Positions 49,473 through 60,580 of a stretch of DNA of 64,000 nt are shown here, one piece after another (the first letter of the stretch is position 1; each line of letters begins with the position of its first letter). The stretch comes from Saccharomycopsis malanga (lineage: Eukaryota > Ascomycota > Saccharomycetes > Ascoideales > Saccharomycopsidaceae), in assembly GCA_004014935.1 (NCBI GenBank), contig CP025324.1:2170501-2234500 (forward strand). Reading direction: 5' to 3'. The notes under the pieces were generated by a model. The model did not search any database. It had not been told where the DNA came from and was given only the letters and a program-made list of their open reading frames with translations. A program made the translations under genes and the position numbers.

Positions 49473-50270
49473 TTACTTTTTTTTGTTGTTTGCCGGGGCA
49501 AACTTTCCATTTATTAACGCCTCTCTAGAAGTGGAATTAATATGCTTGAATCTGTCAGGGCCAATATGAGTTCCACCAAACCATCTAACATCGACCAATA
49601 GGACATTCCAGACATCCATAAGGGTCATTAAATGAAGCATTCTGCTGCCAGCAGCAGTTTCTCCATCGTCATCGGAATCTTGTATAATAGTTCCATCTGG
49701 GTTTTTAATTCTCCAAGCGCACATTGAATGTTGAGACTTGGCAATTTTCCTATTCGTACGTAACTGGTACAAGTATTCATTGACCTCGTCTTCATTATGG
49801 ACCTCACAAGCAAAACCAATGAAAGTGGATCCCCTGTCGACTATAGGTTCAGACTGTGACCAATGTGTAGCAAGCTCTTCGTCAGTAGTGCTGTAATCTA
49901 TGTCGTCATCTTCCTGATATTCAGGTTCTTCTGTAACATGGTCTTTATACTCTGCGAGTTTTGGATCAATTTCGGTTAAAAAGTCAAATAAGCAAACTAA
50001 GCCACGACTAAAGACGTCATTCAAGACGTCTTGAAAAAGGTTTAACAAAATCTCATTATTTGAAGCATCAACCTTTCGAGTAGAACTGACTAACATAACG
50101 TTGGGTGGGGTAGAACAGTCTGGGTATTCGTCATTAAACAGAAGTCGGACTTTAAATTCTTCATGGTTTGGAACAATAATTTCAACAATGGTATCAGTGA
50201 GTTTTGTCACTGCCGAAGGGTATATAGCTTCAATAGCGTCCAATTCATCGATGAAGTCTTGAGCTACCAT
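49473..50270 (-). CDS. YIH1: Yih1 (IMPACT), inhibitor of Gcn2 activation
   Basis: A 265-residue protein starting at the ATG at 50270 (MVAQDFIDELDAIEAIYPSA); upstream in-frame codons reach only a TTG. The N-terminal RWD domain (residues 1-110: ELDAIEAIYP, FNDEYPDCSTPPNVML) is the part that binds Gcn1 and so keeps Gcn1 from activating the eIF2 kinase Gcn2. An acidic linker follows (DDDIDYSTTDEEL). The C-terminal ancient UPF0029 domain has STFIGFACEV, RIKNPDGTIIQDSDDDGE, DVWNVLLVDVRWFGG and THIGPDRFKHI. Length equals yeast Yih1 (258). The 3' end is 58 bp from that of the FKS gene. Confidence 0.94.
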   Translation of the reverse strand: MVAQDFIDELDAIEAIYPSAVTKLTDTIVEIIVPNHEEFKVRLLFNDEYPDCSTPPNVMLVSSTRKVDASNNEILLNLFQDVLNDVFSRGLVCLFDFLTEIDPKLAEYKDHVTEEPEYQEDDDIDYSTTDEELATHWSQSEPIVDRGSTFIGFACEVHNEDEVNEYLYQLRTNRKIAKSQHSMCAWRIKNPDGTIIQDSDDDGETAAGSRMLHLMTLMDVWNVLLVDVRWFGGTHIGPDRFKHINSTSREALINGKFAPANNKKK

Positions 50271-50464
50271 TTCTACCAAAGTTTCATTGACTTTATACAA
50301 GAATTTTTAGAAGACGAAATATTTTTCAACAGTATTTTTTAAGTCCGAAGAATGAACTCAGACATCGACGATCGCACGCAATATTTTCTATATCCAATAC
50401 CCTTAACAATTTGATGTTGGGCATTGAAAATTACCAATATCATCTATGTTTGGAACAGGCAACA

Positions 50465-51532
50465 ATGTCAGAAACACTCAAGGAAAAAGGAAATGAATCT
50501 TTCAAAAATAAAGAATTCAAGAAAGCTGCCAAACTATATCGAGATGCCATTGCTTTAGATCCAAAGAATCCTGTTCTTTATTCAAATAGATCCATGTGTT
50601 TTGTTAAGCTCAATGACTGGTCAAGGGTGCTTGACGATACTGAAAAAGGGATAAAACTATGTGAAGAAAATACGAGTTTAAGCAATGATATCAAGACAAA
50701 AACGCTTGTCAAGCTCATATATCGGAAAGGTCTTGCAATGATCAATTTAAAAGAGGATATTACGCAAGCAAAAGCAACTTTCGAACGTGGCTTAAGGCTT
50801 GATCCAAACAATTTCTTGATTAAAAAAGAATTGGAAAAAATTGGAATCAAGGAGCTGGAAAAGCCTGTAGAAAATAAAAAGAGCCTGGAAAATAAACCTA
50901 CCATTCAAAAGATTGAAATTGAGCAAGTTGATCAGATACCCAAGGAATATAAACAATTGATTAAAGGACATGAAGACACTAAATTGAAAGACATAAATTT
51001 AAATTCCCAAAATGATCATATATTTGGTTTCACTAGTGGGGAAAATGGTGATAATACTGAAAAAAGGTTTGAAGTGCAAGCAAAAAATAACTTAAAGGTT
51101 CAAGAAATAAAATCAGCAAAAAACATAGCGTCAAATGAGGGCCTGGCTGTTGACGACAATATAGTAATTCAATTTCCGGCCCAACCATCACATTACTATC
51201 TTACGACATTGACTAAATATACTGGCTGCCAAAAAATTCAGGCTTACAAGTATGTTCTCAGTATTTTACCCCAAACTTATAAACTGCTCTTTGGGATTGC
51301 AGGTATCGAAACAGATTTTTTGGAATTTTTTTTAGACGCAGCTCTGTATGTTCTTAGTCAGGTAAATGACGATTCAGGCGTGAAAATAAAAAATATATTG
51401 GCTGTTCTCCCTGAACTTAAAAGATTTACATTATCGAAAGCATTCTGTGACGAACAAAAAATTAAAGATGTGATAAAGTCACTCAGAGATAAAGGAATTG
51501 AAGACGACAATGTATATGCCAGATGGCTTTGA
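50465..51532 (+). CDS. TAH1: TPR plus RPAP3-C domain protein, R2TP cofactor (Tah1/RPAP3-like)
   Basis: A 355-residue protein from the ATG at 50465 (MSETLKEKGNESFKNKEFKK). The N-terminal 125 residues are TPR repeats of the Hsp90-binding type (AAKLYRDAIALDPKNPVLYS, NRSMCFVKLNDW, FERGLRLDPNN). A charged linker follows. The last 110 residues fit the RPAP3 C-terminal domain (FPAQPSHYYLTTLTKYTGCQ, YVLSILPQTYKLLFGIAGIE, FCDEQKIKDVIKSLRDKGI). S. cerevisiae Tah1 has only the TPR part (111 residues), while animal RPAP3 has both. Tah1/RPAP3 joins Hsp90 to the Pih1-Rvb1/2 complex for snoRNP and polymerase assembly. The name Tah1 is inferred from the domain content. Confidence 0.75.
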   Translation: MSETLKEKGNESFKNKEFKKAAKLYRDAIALDPKNPVLYSNRSMCFVKLNDWSRVLDDTEKGIKLCEENTSLSNDIKTKTLVKLIYRKGLAMINLKEDITQAKATFERGLRLDPNNFLIKKELEKIGIKELEKPVENKKSLENKPTIQKIEIEQVDQIPKEYKQLIKGHEDTKLKDINLNSQNDHIFGFTSGENGDNTEKRFEVQAKNNLKVQEIKSAKNIASNEGLAVDDNIVIQFPAQPSHYYLTTLTKYTGCQKIQAYKYVLSILPQTYKLLFGIAGIETDFLEFFLDAALYVLSQVNDDSGVKIKNILAVLPELKRFTLSKAFCDEQKIKDVIKSLRDKGIEDDNVYARWL

Positions 51533-51638
51533 ATTTTTACACCTTTTGTTTTTAGTTTCTACATTTTGATGATTATATTATACAGTATTTTATTGCCACA
51601 AGCTGGCTAATTTATAGAACCATTGAAATCAACTACTA

Positions 51639-52769
51639 TTACTGTTTCTTATGCCCTTTAATTATCATCGATTTTTCCAAATTTGCCCAAAAATATTCTG
51701 ATACCTCCTTGTCGTTGAATCTTCTGTTTCTGTCGATTTTTATAACTTCCACATTCCAATTGTTAACATTTTTATTTATAGCATCACCTTCATAACCAAT
51801 GTAATACCCCTTATATTTTTGAAATAGTTTTTCTGGGTCTGGGTGGATGTAGCCTTTAAATTGCCACGACTGACCTGTGGTAAATATAGCCACCACTCTA
51901 TTCCAATATTCTGGCTTGGTGAAAAACTCTGTTGAATTGACAATCAAAAACTTCTGCTGGCCCAAAATTGGCAAGGTCTTTTTGACAATCAATAAATTGG
52001 ATGCGTTATTATTCAAATTCTGAGTGGAAGGCTCTTTAAACACGCCATTCTCCAAGAAATCCTTAACATTTTGCATTTGAATGAGTGCACTAGTAGAAGG
52101 AGATAACAAAATGATTGGTCTCTCGTTATTGGACAGACCCTTCTTGAGCTTGGACTTTTGTAGGGAACTTGCTGTAGGTTTATAAATGCCACCTCTTCCA
52201 CCGGCAGACTTTCTCATATCGGACTTGAGTTGATTAATGATTTTGATCTGAGCATCTTTTACTAAATAATTGAAATTGATCAACTTTTCGCCTTGAAATA
52301 AGCTATCATGAAGCAATGGAGCCTCTGCAGGATTCACTGGTCCGGCAAGAGATTCACTAGAAGTAGACGTTGAGGTTTCTGGGCCAGCTGCTGGAGTCAC
52401 AGTCGCAGCATTTGGAAGGCTAGTTGTATTAGACAGAAGATAATTGATGAGATCATTTTTGTTCTTGAAATTAATAGTTTCAATTTTCTTCAATTGAGAT
52501 GCCGATATGTAATCAGCAACCGAAGAGTCTTTATGCAACCAAGCATTGTATATTGCCCTAAGTGAAAGCGCCTTTGAGTCTATAGTGTAGTTTGTAGCAT
52601 CTTCCAAGTTGTACTTGCTGGCGCTTTGGAGATTGTCTGATTTGTTTTTTTGATAAATAACCAACTCAGAAGCCGCAGCAATATCATCTGTTTTGGTATC
52701 ATTTATTAAAAGCTCTATTTTTTGATTTGCAGCAATAGCTGCTCTGAGAATTGAAAGTATATCGCTCAT
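51639..52769 (-). CDS. CDC73: Paf1 complex subunit Cdc73
   Basis: A 376-residue nuclear protein of the Paf1 transcription elongation complex. N-terminal part: ILRAAIAANQKIELL, LSLRAIYNAWLHKDSSVADY (as in parafibromin), ISASQLKKIETINFKNKNDL. The C-terminal third is the Ras-like Cdc73 domain: RPIILLSPSTSALIQMQNVK, FLENGVFKEP, FLIVNSTEFFTKPEYWNRVV and AIFTTGQSWQFKGY. Length close to S. cerevisiae Cdc73 (393). Convergent with the TPR gene, 106 bp apart. Its upstream region has a GC-rich island at 52898-52925. Confidence 0.93.
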   Translation of the reverse strand: MSDILSILRAAIAANQKIELLINDTKTDDIAAASELVIYQKNKSDNLQSASKYNLEDATNYTIDSKALSLRAIYNAWLHKDSSVADYISASQLKKIETINFKNKNDLINYLLSNTTSLPNAATVTPAAGPETSTSTSSESLAGPVNPAEAPLLHDSLFQGEKLINFNYLVKDAQIKIINQLKSDMRKSAGGRGGIYKPTASSLQKSKLKKGLSNNERPIILLSPSTSALIQMQNVKDFLENGVFKEPSTQNLNNNASNLLIVKKTLPILGQQKFLIVNSTEFFTKPEYWNRVVAIFTTGQSWQFKGYIHPDPEKLFQKYKGYYIGYEGDAINKNVNNWNVEVIKIDRNRRFNDKEVSEYFWANLEKSMIIKGHKKQ

Positions 52770-53387
52770 CCTTCAAGTACGTTGAATCAGAATTCTTGTA
52801 AAAAGAAGATTTATCAGTATTAACTACATTACACGGTCGAAATGATTGATTATATTCACTCTACAATTTTCACTTTTCGTGGAATCTCACTCGCAATCCG
52901 GTACCGTGCCCGCGACGGGTGCGGATAGCTCTTTTATAGTATATAGGTGCCCTATAAAACCAGTTAAAGTAATGTTTATGATTTTCTTTGTTGATAAGAT
53001 AGAGTTGCAAAGCTCAAATGGGTTTAAAGCTAGGCTATCAAGTCATGACTAGGAATGATGTATTTTTGATCAATAAAAGCAGGTATATTATCATAAGTAG
53101 ATATAAATTATTTCTCATTTTGTTATCAAATCTTTTAAACTGGTTGGTTATATAACTAAATTACTTCAAATAAAATTTAATGGTAGCGAACGTAAGATTT
53201 AATAAACAATGTGTATTTAGCCTAATTTTACGGTCATCATACTATATCTACGAATCATATGCAATTTAATTGATTACAACTAATTACAAATCATAATAAT
53301 TTATGAACATTTATTCAGACATTAAAGCCCAGGGTAAAGAGAAATGAAAGTGCATAACGGTAGAAAAGAAAAAACGACACAATTTAT
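52770..53387. other. CDC73 upstream region and TCP1 3' flank
   Basis: A G/C-rich patch GGTACCGTGCCCGCGACGGG (52902 onward) stands in AT-rich DNA, about 130 bp upstream of the CDC73 ATG, a plausible core regulatory site. The rest (53060-53340) has no recognised feature. Confidence 0.4.
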
Positions 53388-55138
53388 TCAATGACCATGT
53401 GGATCTTCCTTAGGAGGTTCTGGGTCAATGGTAATCATGGTGTCGATTCTTAATATAGCAATACAAGCTTCTAAAGCGGATTTGAGAGACTTGATTTTAC
53501 TCATGGTTGGTTCGATGACACCATGGACGGTTTCGTCAACAATTTTACCATTGATCAAGTCCAAACCGTAGTTTTTGTAATTTTTCCTTTTGACATCGTT
53601 TGGCAAAGACGATTGGGACTTTGCGTGGTATGATCTGAGTTTAGCAATGAGTTCACTTGAATCTTTAGCGGCATTGACAGCCAAAGTCTTTGGAATTATA
53701 AGCAATGCGCTAGCAAACTCAGAAATGGCCAATTGTTCTCTGGAGCCAACGGTGGTGGCGAAATTTTCCAAATAGATGTTTAAAGCAGTTTCTACAGCAC
53801 CTCCACCTGGGACAATGTTACCACTTTCCAAAGTTCTCTTTACTACAGAAAGAGAATCGTGGACAGATCTTTCCATTTCATCCAAAGAATATTCGTTAGG
53901 GCCTCTTAAGACAATAGAAGAAGAGGAGTGTTTAGAGGTTCCTTTAACCAAAATGCATTCATCATCACTAATTCTGACTTGTTCTACTTCGGCAGCATAA
54001 CCCAAATAAGAGGATTCAAAGGTTTCTTCACCTTCCAAGTTGGACATGTTGGTGACAAAAGTAGCACCTGTAGCTCTGGCAATTCTTTTCAAATCATCTT
54101 TTTTACATCTTCTAACAGCCATGGCCTTGGACTCAACAAATTCTTTCAAACACAAATCATCAATACCTTTGGTTGTCAATATAACATTGGCACCAGCATT
54201 CAATATTTTACGAATTCTCTCGATGATAATGCCGTATTCTCTCTTTCTGACTTCTTCCAACTGGTTTGGATCCTCAATATTGATCTGAACTCCCAATGCC
54301 ATCTTGGCCTTTTGTAGGTTCAAGTCCAAGACAGCAATCTTGGCATTGACAATCTTCTTTGGCATGGCCTGAGACGCCACAGTACAGTTCAAAGCATAAC
54401 CATTCACTAGTAAAGATTCGGTAGAAGATTTACCATGGGCTTTCAAAATGTTAACAGCTTTTATAGGATATTTGACCTCACCTTGGTTATTAGTAGTCTT
54501 GACGGACAAGATTGCATCTACAACCATCTTACTGAAAAACTCCGAGTCGCTGCCAATGATCTTGGATGACATGGAAGTTTTGGCAATGTTAATCAATGAC
54601 TCTTTACCCAAATTTTCGACCGACTGGCTCAAAACATCATTGATGTATCTGATAGCTTCTCTCAAAGCCAATCTATAACCAGTGATGATAGTAGTAGGAT
54701 GGATCTTATGTTTCACCAATTCGTTGGCTCTTTTCAACAACTCAGAAGCAATAATAACCACAGAAGTAGTACCATCGCCAACCTCCTTGTCCTGTTGCTG
54801 TGCCAACTCCACCAAAATCTTTCCTGCTGGATGTTGAACATCCAACAACGACAAGATAGTAGCCCCATCGTTTGTCACCGTAACATCTCCAATATCATCA
54901 ACCAACATCTTATCAAGGCCAACAGGCCCCAATGATGATTTTACAACATTAGCCACTGACAAAGCTGCTAATACATTCTGATTTCTAATATCATCTCCAC
55001 TCACCTTCTGACCTCCAAGGACTGTAAATTGTTAGTATATATATATATATATACATCTTCTTTCCACCCAATCGCCACCAAATTTTCTCATAACTTACAC
55101 AAAGTGTCCGAACGACTGGCCTGATACACTTGAGACAT
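53388..55138 (-). CDS. TCP1: Chaperonin CCT subunit alpha (Tcp1), spliced
   Basis: Exon 1 is 55099-55138, exon 2 is 53388-55021. The 77-bp intron has donor GTAAGTT, branch TACTAAC and acceptor CAG. Splicing gives [20 protein letters not shown] joined to SGDDIRNQN, 557 residues, matching S. cerevisiae Tcp1 (559). Without the first exon the product would lack the conserved N-terminal strand. Group II chaperonin signatures: [71 protein letters not shown]. The complex folds actin and tubulin in the cytosol. The part I checked codon by codon has no CTG. Confidence 0.97.
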
Positions 55139-55862
55139 ATTGACACACTTTCAATACTTTTGCCTCTGTACTTGTTTTAATCAATATCAAACGCTATATT
55201 GACTTCCTCAACATAGAAAAAAATTCAGCGGGTGGCCTCTATGGGCGGGTAAGCGTATTTTTCACTTATATAAGTGGGTCTCTAAGTAGGTTGTGTAGTA
55301 CCAATAATAGGTGATGTTTGGGCCAATTTACGTTTTGATTGTAGTTTAGCAGTGTTGATAGTTTTAACGGGAAATAAACAGCATTGATTGCAGAGAAAAC
55401 TCTTTTGTTTTCCAAGTGCAATTATGAGCAAGATTGGTACATTTTATTGTAATATATCGTCTAATTGAATCAACAACCAAAGTGTTGATACCCCATATTG
55501 TTTTGAAAATCTTTTCTAATTCTTTGCAGTTTGTATGTTATATAATGAACTTTATAAAAATGAAACTTTAATGAGTCGAAATGACATTCAGCTATAAACT
55601 CTCTCTGTATCCTTTCCTATTATTAGTTACTCATCAACAAGCGTGTGGTTTAGTTTGCCAACAAGTCACTTTGAAAACAGAAGTTTTACCAAATCAAGTT
55701 TCGAAAACTCGTTTATTACTAAAGAAGCATCATTAAAAATGCGTATATACAATAAAGGTGCAATTAATCATGAAAAATCTCATATTACTCGTAATTTCTA
55801 CAACCAGATCAAAACATATCTCTATGTATGTCAACTTATATTAACAATGCTAAAGAACAAAA
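55139..55862. other. TCP1 promoter and GCD6 3' flank
   Basis: 724 bp of AT-rich DNA. A TATA-like TTATATAAG lies at 55267. No supported coding frame. Confidence 0.45.
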
Positions 55863-58115
55863 TCATTCATCATCGCTTTCTTCATCACTACTTTCCTCCT
55901 CTGCACTGTTCAACCATTCGATGAATTGATCGACATATTTGTTCTGTACAGTTTCCTTTTCCTTTTCGTACCATTCAACAATAGCTTCCTCATCAACAAT
56001 TTCAAGATCATAAAATTGTCTTAAGATGAAGAAATGTAATTGTTGACCATTGAACCCTTCAGAATCGTTTTGCTTGCAAGAATTATTCAACAAGACAAGC
56101 AAGTCAAGCTCATCTTCTCTATCAAATACTTGTCTTTTGAAAAGAGCTGCCCATTGAGTCATGATTTTAGTGGTGGCGTCACTAAGTTTCAAGGTATTGG
56201 TTTCCACATAATTTTGGATTTTCGAGATCAAAGTACGTAGTGTAGAACGTCTGACTCTACCATAAGTGACATTCATACTCATTCTCAAAGTGTTCAACTC
56301 AAGCACTGCGGTATCTAAATCATGATTGTTTTCAATGGCACGCTCGATAGTGGCTCTGGCTTCAACATCAAATTCCTCTTCTTCCTTTGCCTTTCTCTTC
56401 TCAGGAGTGTAGTTATCCTCTGCGGCTACGGAGGATACTTGAGAATTACTGGAATATCTTCTGTGTGACTTCCTATTGACAGAAAGATTTGAACCTTTGG
56501 AAAAGGAGTCACGATGGGAATGTTTGTGGGAATGATGGCGTTTATGTTTGACATCATCTTCAGAATCAATGGTACTTATAGAGTCATCTGAAAGGGCTAA
56601 TGTGGATAATTTATAGAGAGCCGATGCAGAGCTCTTGGAATATTCTGAGCTTGAATCATCAGTATCTTCATTATTATAACTTTTGTTCTCTATAAATAAG
56701 AAACCAATTCCGTTAGGACCTACAATTTTCTTGTCACGTACCGAATCTAATGGATCTAGTGTCTCTGGTTCATTTTCTTCTTCCTCATCTTCAGAAGAAG
56801 AGAAAAAACCTTCGTTAGGATTTTCAACCTTATGATCAATGATTTTGGAGCCTGCATCCACAATCACATCTTTATCAATGATGCATTTTGATCCGATTAT
56901 AGAGTTGGATAATATAGAAACATTTTCCCCAAGCTCCACATTGAAACCAATAATCGAATGAGATATCTTAGTACCGGATTTGATGACAACGTTATCAAAG
57001 ATAACCGAGTCGACAATCTCTACATCAGTACCAATCTTGACATTGTTTCCAATAATTGAGTGTTCAATCACCGATCGGTCATCAATGAACGATTCATGTC
57101 CAATAACAGTATTGGAAAGGATCTTACATGATTGAGCAAGAACAATCTTGTCGTCTTTGTAGATATGGCCAGACTCATACTGGTAATTTTGGTTTTCCAA
57201 GAAATTCAGCTCAGGAACTATTGGATAAATATATCTTTGGATCAAATCCTCAGAGATAGACTTGTATGTCTTGCAATTAGATGCTCTGGTACCATACTCC
57301 TGCGAGATGTAGACATATATCGACCGTTTTAGCAAGTCAAACGTCAAGATACCTTTGAGGAAGTCTTTTCTGATGTGCTGGAAATCAAAGTTTTCTTGGT
57401 AAATGGCAGGGACTATAGGAGAACAGATATCAATATGGCAATCGATCAAATCATTTCTAATGATGAAATCATCTACGTTTTCCAATAATTCAGGGTCGAT
57501 GGAGATTTCAGACTTGTGTCCATGAATAGGCGGAATGGCCTCGTAATACAAGCATCGGTTATTGGTCTCATCCAAAATGAACGCGCCTGGATCATCATCA
57601 AAAGATCTCGATCTATGGGTTTGCAGAGCTTCAGTCATTACCATAGTGACAATGTGATCCTTATCAGACTCTTTAATCTTCTTATGATGGGCAAGGGCTT
57701 TCTCGATATTCAAATTAGAAATCACATCTCCTGAAATCAATAGGAAATCTCCAGTAATTACAGACTTGTTATCCAAATCTCTCATGACATCACCCACAGA
57801 CCGAGCCTCTGAGGAAATCACACATTGAATCTTGAATGGCGACCAAGGCAATGACCATTTCGATTCCATGACATAACCTTGGATCTGGTCCAGATGTTTT
57901 CCTGAACACATGAGATAGACCTCGTCCACACCAGCATTCGCCAAAAACTCTAGTGTATACTCAATAAGCGGCACATTCGCCAATGGAAGCAAACATCTAG
58001 GTGTAACTGCCGTAAGTGGCATAAACTTGGTCTCAAAGGAATCCGTCAACACCACTGCCTGGAGCTTCTCCTTCTTGATAACTTCCTTTTGTTTCTTATG
58101 ATTCTTTGGCGGCAT
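55863..58115 (-). CDS. GCD6: eIF2B epsilon subunit Gcd6
   Basis: A 750-residue catalytic subunit of the guanine nucleotide exchange factor for eIF2, the control point of general translation and of Gcn4 induction. N-terminal nucleotidyltransferase-like domain (LQAVVLTDSFETKFMPLTAV, PRCLLPLANVPLIEYTLEFL), a left-handed beta-helix of hexapeptide repeats (SNTVIGHESFIDDRSVIEHS, NVKIGTDVEIVDSVIFDNVV), a Ser/His-rich linker (HKRHHSHKHSHRDSFSK), and a C-terminal W2/HEAT catalytic domain ending in acidic EEESSDEESDDE. Length near yeast Gcd6 (712), the linker explaining the difference. Divergent from MST1. Confidence 0.95.
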   Translation of the reverse strand: MPPKNHKKQKEVIKKEKLQAVVLTDSFETKFMPLTAVTPRCLLPLANVPLIEYTLEFLANAGVDEVYLMCSGKHLDQIQGYVMESKWSLPWSPFKIQCVISSEARSVGDVMRDLDNKSVITGDFLLISGDVISNLNIEKALAHHKKIKESDKDHIVTMVMTEALQTHRSRSFDDDPGAFILDETNNRCLYYEAIPPIHGHKSEISIDPELLENVDDFIIRNDLIDCHIDICSPIVPAIYQENFDFQHIRKDFLKGILTFDLLKRSIYVYISQEYGTRASNCKTYKSISEDLIQRYIYPIVPELNFLENQNYQYESGHIYKDDKIVLAQSCKILSNTVIGHESFIDDRSVIEHSIIGNNVKIGTDVEIVDSVIFDNVVIKSGTKISHSIIGFNVELGENVSILSNSIIGSKCIIDKDVIVDAGSKIIDHKVENPNEGFFSSSEDEEEENEPETLDPLDSVRDKKIVGPNGIGFLFIENKSYNNEDTDDSSSEYSKSSASALYKLSTLALSDDSISTIDSEDDVKHKRHHSHKHSHRDSFSKGSNLSVNRKSHRRYSSNSQVSSVAAEDNYTPEKRKAKEEEEFDVEARATIERAIENNHDLDTAVLELNTLRMSMNVTYGRVRRSTLRTLISKIQNYVETNTLKLSDATTKIMTQWAALFKRQVFDREDELDLLVLLNNSCKQNDSEGFNGQQLHFFILRQFYDLEIVDEEAIVEWYEKEKETVQNKYVDQFIEWLNSAEEESSDEESDDE

Positions 58116-58295
58116 CTTGTCTTAATTGTTCCAAATAATTCCCCTAAACTCTCAGAAGTTTAATTTTTTTCAAGTTTATCTCCTTATTTAATTGGTTCGC
58201 CCTATAAATCTTTTACAAAAATCAATTTTTTCCCATACAAAATTTCGTTTTTCTTACCTAGTGCGATGACTAGTTTTTTTTAACGCTATATAACT

Positions 58296-58301
58296 CTATA
58301 C

Positions 58302-58347
<46 letters not shown>
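58296..58347. repeat. (TA)n microsatellite in the GCD6-MST1 promoter
   Basis: About 20 uninterrupted TA units preceded by TACATATACATA, in the middle of the 460-bp divergent promoter region. Likely variable in length between strains. Confidence 0.9.
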
Positions 58348-58575
58348 TTGATTTACCTTACAATTATATTTGCAACCAATAAACCCTTCTAAACTACACC
58401 ATCTTCTTATAATATCGTTTTATTATAATTACTCTCTTATTTGCTTATAAACTTTACATACATTAACCTTCTCTATATACTGATTATGTGCCCCGTAACA
58501 ACAGATTATTACTATAGGAAGAACTTTTTAACATGAGGTAACACTACAATTTATTGATATACTTTAGTATAAACT

Positions 58576-60129
58576 ATGTTAATGACTAGAATACTGGCTG
58601 GGATTGTGCTTGGCAAAACTGTTCAAGTTACGAGACCTTTAGGAAGCCGACTTGAAAGACACTTTTTAAGAAATTCAATAAAGTTTCAAAGGTTGAATTC
58701 CACTTCTCTGGAATCAAAACCGGCTAAAACTAATAAGAAAAAGAACCAGAAGGATAAAACCACTATAAGTGAAAATGCCTCATTGAGTAACTTGTCGATT
58801 GCCAACAAGCAACAATTATATATATTGAATAAATACTCGCCTGGATCGGTGTTTTTCTTACCTAATGGTGCCAAGCTTTTCAACAAGTTGATCAGTTTCA
58901 TCAAAACCCAAGAAACAACCAAGCTAGGGTTCCATGAGGTCGTGACGCCTTTGATGTACAAGAAGGAGCTCTTTGAAATAAGCAACCACTGGAAATATTA
59001 CAATGAAGACATGTTCAAAATTATCCGTTCTTCTGAAAACGAACAGTCTGTAGAATGTGGGAAACATGAGCTCATGAATGAAACTTATGCTTTGAAACCT
59101 ATGAACTGTCCAGGTCATTGTCTTATATATAAGCAATTTCCAAAGACATTCAATGATCTTCCAGTAAAGTACAGTGACTTCTCCTCCTTGCATCGAAACG
59201 AGGCTAGTGGTGCATTGTCTGGTTTGACCAGAGTACGTAGATTTCACCAAGATGACGGCCACATTTTCTGTTCTTTTGAACATTTGGAGCGCGAAATCTT
59301 ATTAAATTTGAAGCTTGTAGAGTTGGTGTACTCAAAATTTGGTTTGGGTGATTTCAAGATATTGTTGAGCACCAGACCAAAGAACAACAAGTTTGTTGGT
59401 AAACCAGAGGATTGGGAAAAGGCTGAGGGGACCTTGATTGAGATTCTCGACAAGGTTGGCAAGAAATGGGAGTTGAACGAAGGTGATGGTGCTTTTTACG
59501 GCCCTAAAATTGATATCATTTTGAATGATCGTTTTGGTAAGTACCATCAAACAGCAACCATTCAGTTGGACTTCCAATTGCCAAAAAGCTTTGAACTCAA
59601 CTTCCAAAAACCAAATGGTGAATACGCTACTCCTATTATCATCCATCGTGCTATTTTCGGCTCCGTGGAACGATTTTTAGCTATTTTGATGGACCATTAT
59701 GCTGGTAAATGGCCATTCTGGCTCAACCCAAACCAAGTTAAAATTGTCCCAATATCTCCAGAAAAACATTTGTGGTATGCCAAGTATGTGGAAAATTACT
59801 TGTTGACCAATGGTGAGGAAGTTTCTCTAGAAGATTTCAAACAAAAGTACTCGACAGGAGAACCAGAAGACCAAGATCTAGAATCTCTCAACTTGTCACC
59901 ATTGACAAGATACGAGTTCAACATCGAGGTAGATGACCGTGCCGAGCCAATTGGTAAGCGTATTAAGGATGCATATAGAAAATCTTTCAATTATCTAGCA
60001 ACAATTGGTGACGAGGAGGTCTCTACAGGAACTATCGCACTCAAAAATTTGTTTACCAATGAGGTCCAGAGGTTGTCCGTACAAGATGTTTTACAAAAGT
60101 TTATTGATTTGGAAAAAAATTATGAATAG
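58576..60129 (+). CDS. MST1: Mitochondrial threonyl-tRNA synthetase
   Basis: A 517-residue class II aminoacyl-tRNA synthetase lacking the N-terminal editing domains of the cytosolic enzyme, as expected for Mst1. The first 75 residues form a basic presequence region. Class II motifs: motif 1 FHEVVTPLMY, the zinc/threonine site MNCPGHCLIYK, motif 2 SLHRNEASGALSGLTRVRRF HQDDGHIF, and motif 3 PIIIHRAIFGSVERFLAILM. The C-terminal anticodon-binding domain starts near QVKIVPISPEKH. It charges mitochondrial tRNA-Thr. Both CTG codons I found lie in the presequence and linker, none in the catalytic core. It starts at the ATG at 58576; a second ATG follows two codons later. Confidence 0.95.
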   Translation: MLMTRILAGIVLGKTVQVTRPLGSRLERHFLRNSIKFQRLNSTSLESKPAKTNKKKNQKDKTTISENASLSNLSIANKQQLYILNKYSPGSVFFLPNGAKLFNKLISFIKTQETTKLGFHEVVTPLMYKKELFEISNHWKYYNEDMFKIIRSSENEQSVECGKHELMNETYALKPMNCPGHCLIYKQFPKTFNDLPVKYSDFSSLHRNEASGALSGLTRVRRFHQDDGHIFCSFEHLEREILLNLKLVELVYSKFGLGDFKILLSTRPKNNKFVGKPEDWEKAEGTLIEILDKVGKKWELNEGDGAFYGPKIDIILNDRFGKYHQTATIQLDFQLPKSFELNFQKPNGEYATPIIIHRAIFGSVERFLAILMDHYAGKWPFWLNPNQVKIVPISPEKHLWYAKYVENYLLTNGEEVSLEDFKQKYSTGEPEDQDLESLNLSPLTRYEFNIEVDDRAEPIGKRIKDAYRKSFNYLATIGDEEVSTGTIALKNLFTNEVQRLSVQDVLQKFIDLEKNYE

Positions 60130-60580
60130 TTTGTCTGTATGTAAAGTGATAACTTGTCAGCTTTAAAGTGCTACCAACCACTTGCTTCTAACTGTTTGCT
60201 AATAGATACTATGTCTGCTTGTTAATATACGTTGATATTTATGCTCTAGAGCTGGTGGGAAGTAGACACTAAAGGATTTGAAAAAAGTGTAGTAAATAAC
60301 TCAAACTTGAACTTCTTTCAGTAATTTCCTGAGCAGGTAAAAACGTATTAAATGCAATTAAACCTATAGTCTCAATTTTATGGAAAAAGTATGTTTGAAC
60401 ATGGGAAAAACCGTTAAATTTGAACAATAAAATCAAAACTTGCAACAACTTGCAAAAACTTACATTTGGGAAATTTGGACAAGATAAAACATCTCTACAA
60501 ACAATCACTCATAAAAAGACCATATACATAATAATTCAAATTTCTATCAACCACAACTATCAATTTTAAACAAAACATTG
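60130..60580. other. Convergent 3' flanks of MST1 and BUD17
   Basis: AT-rich, no gene or repeat recognised except a small AACTTGCA repeat at 60437-60462. Confidence 0.4.
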
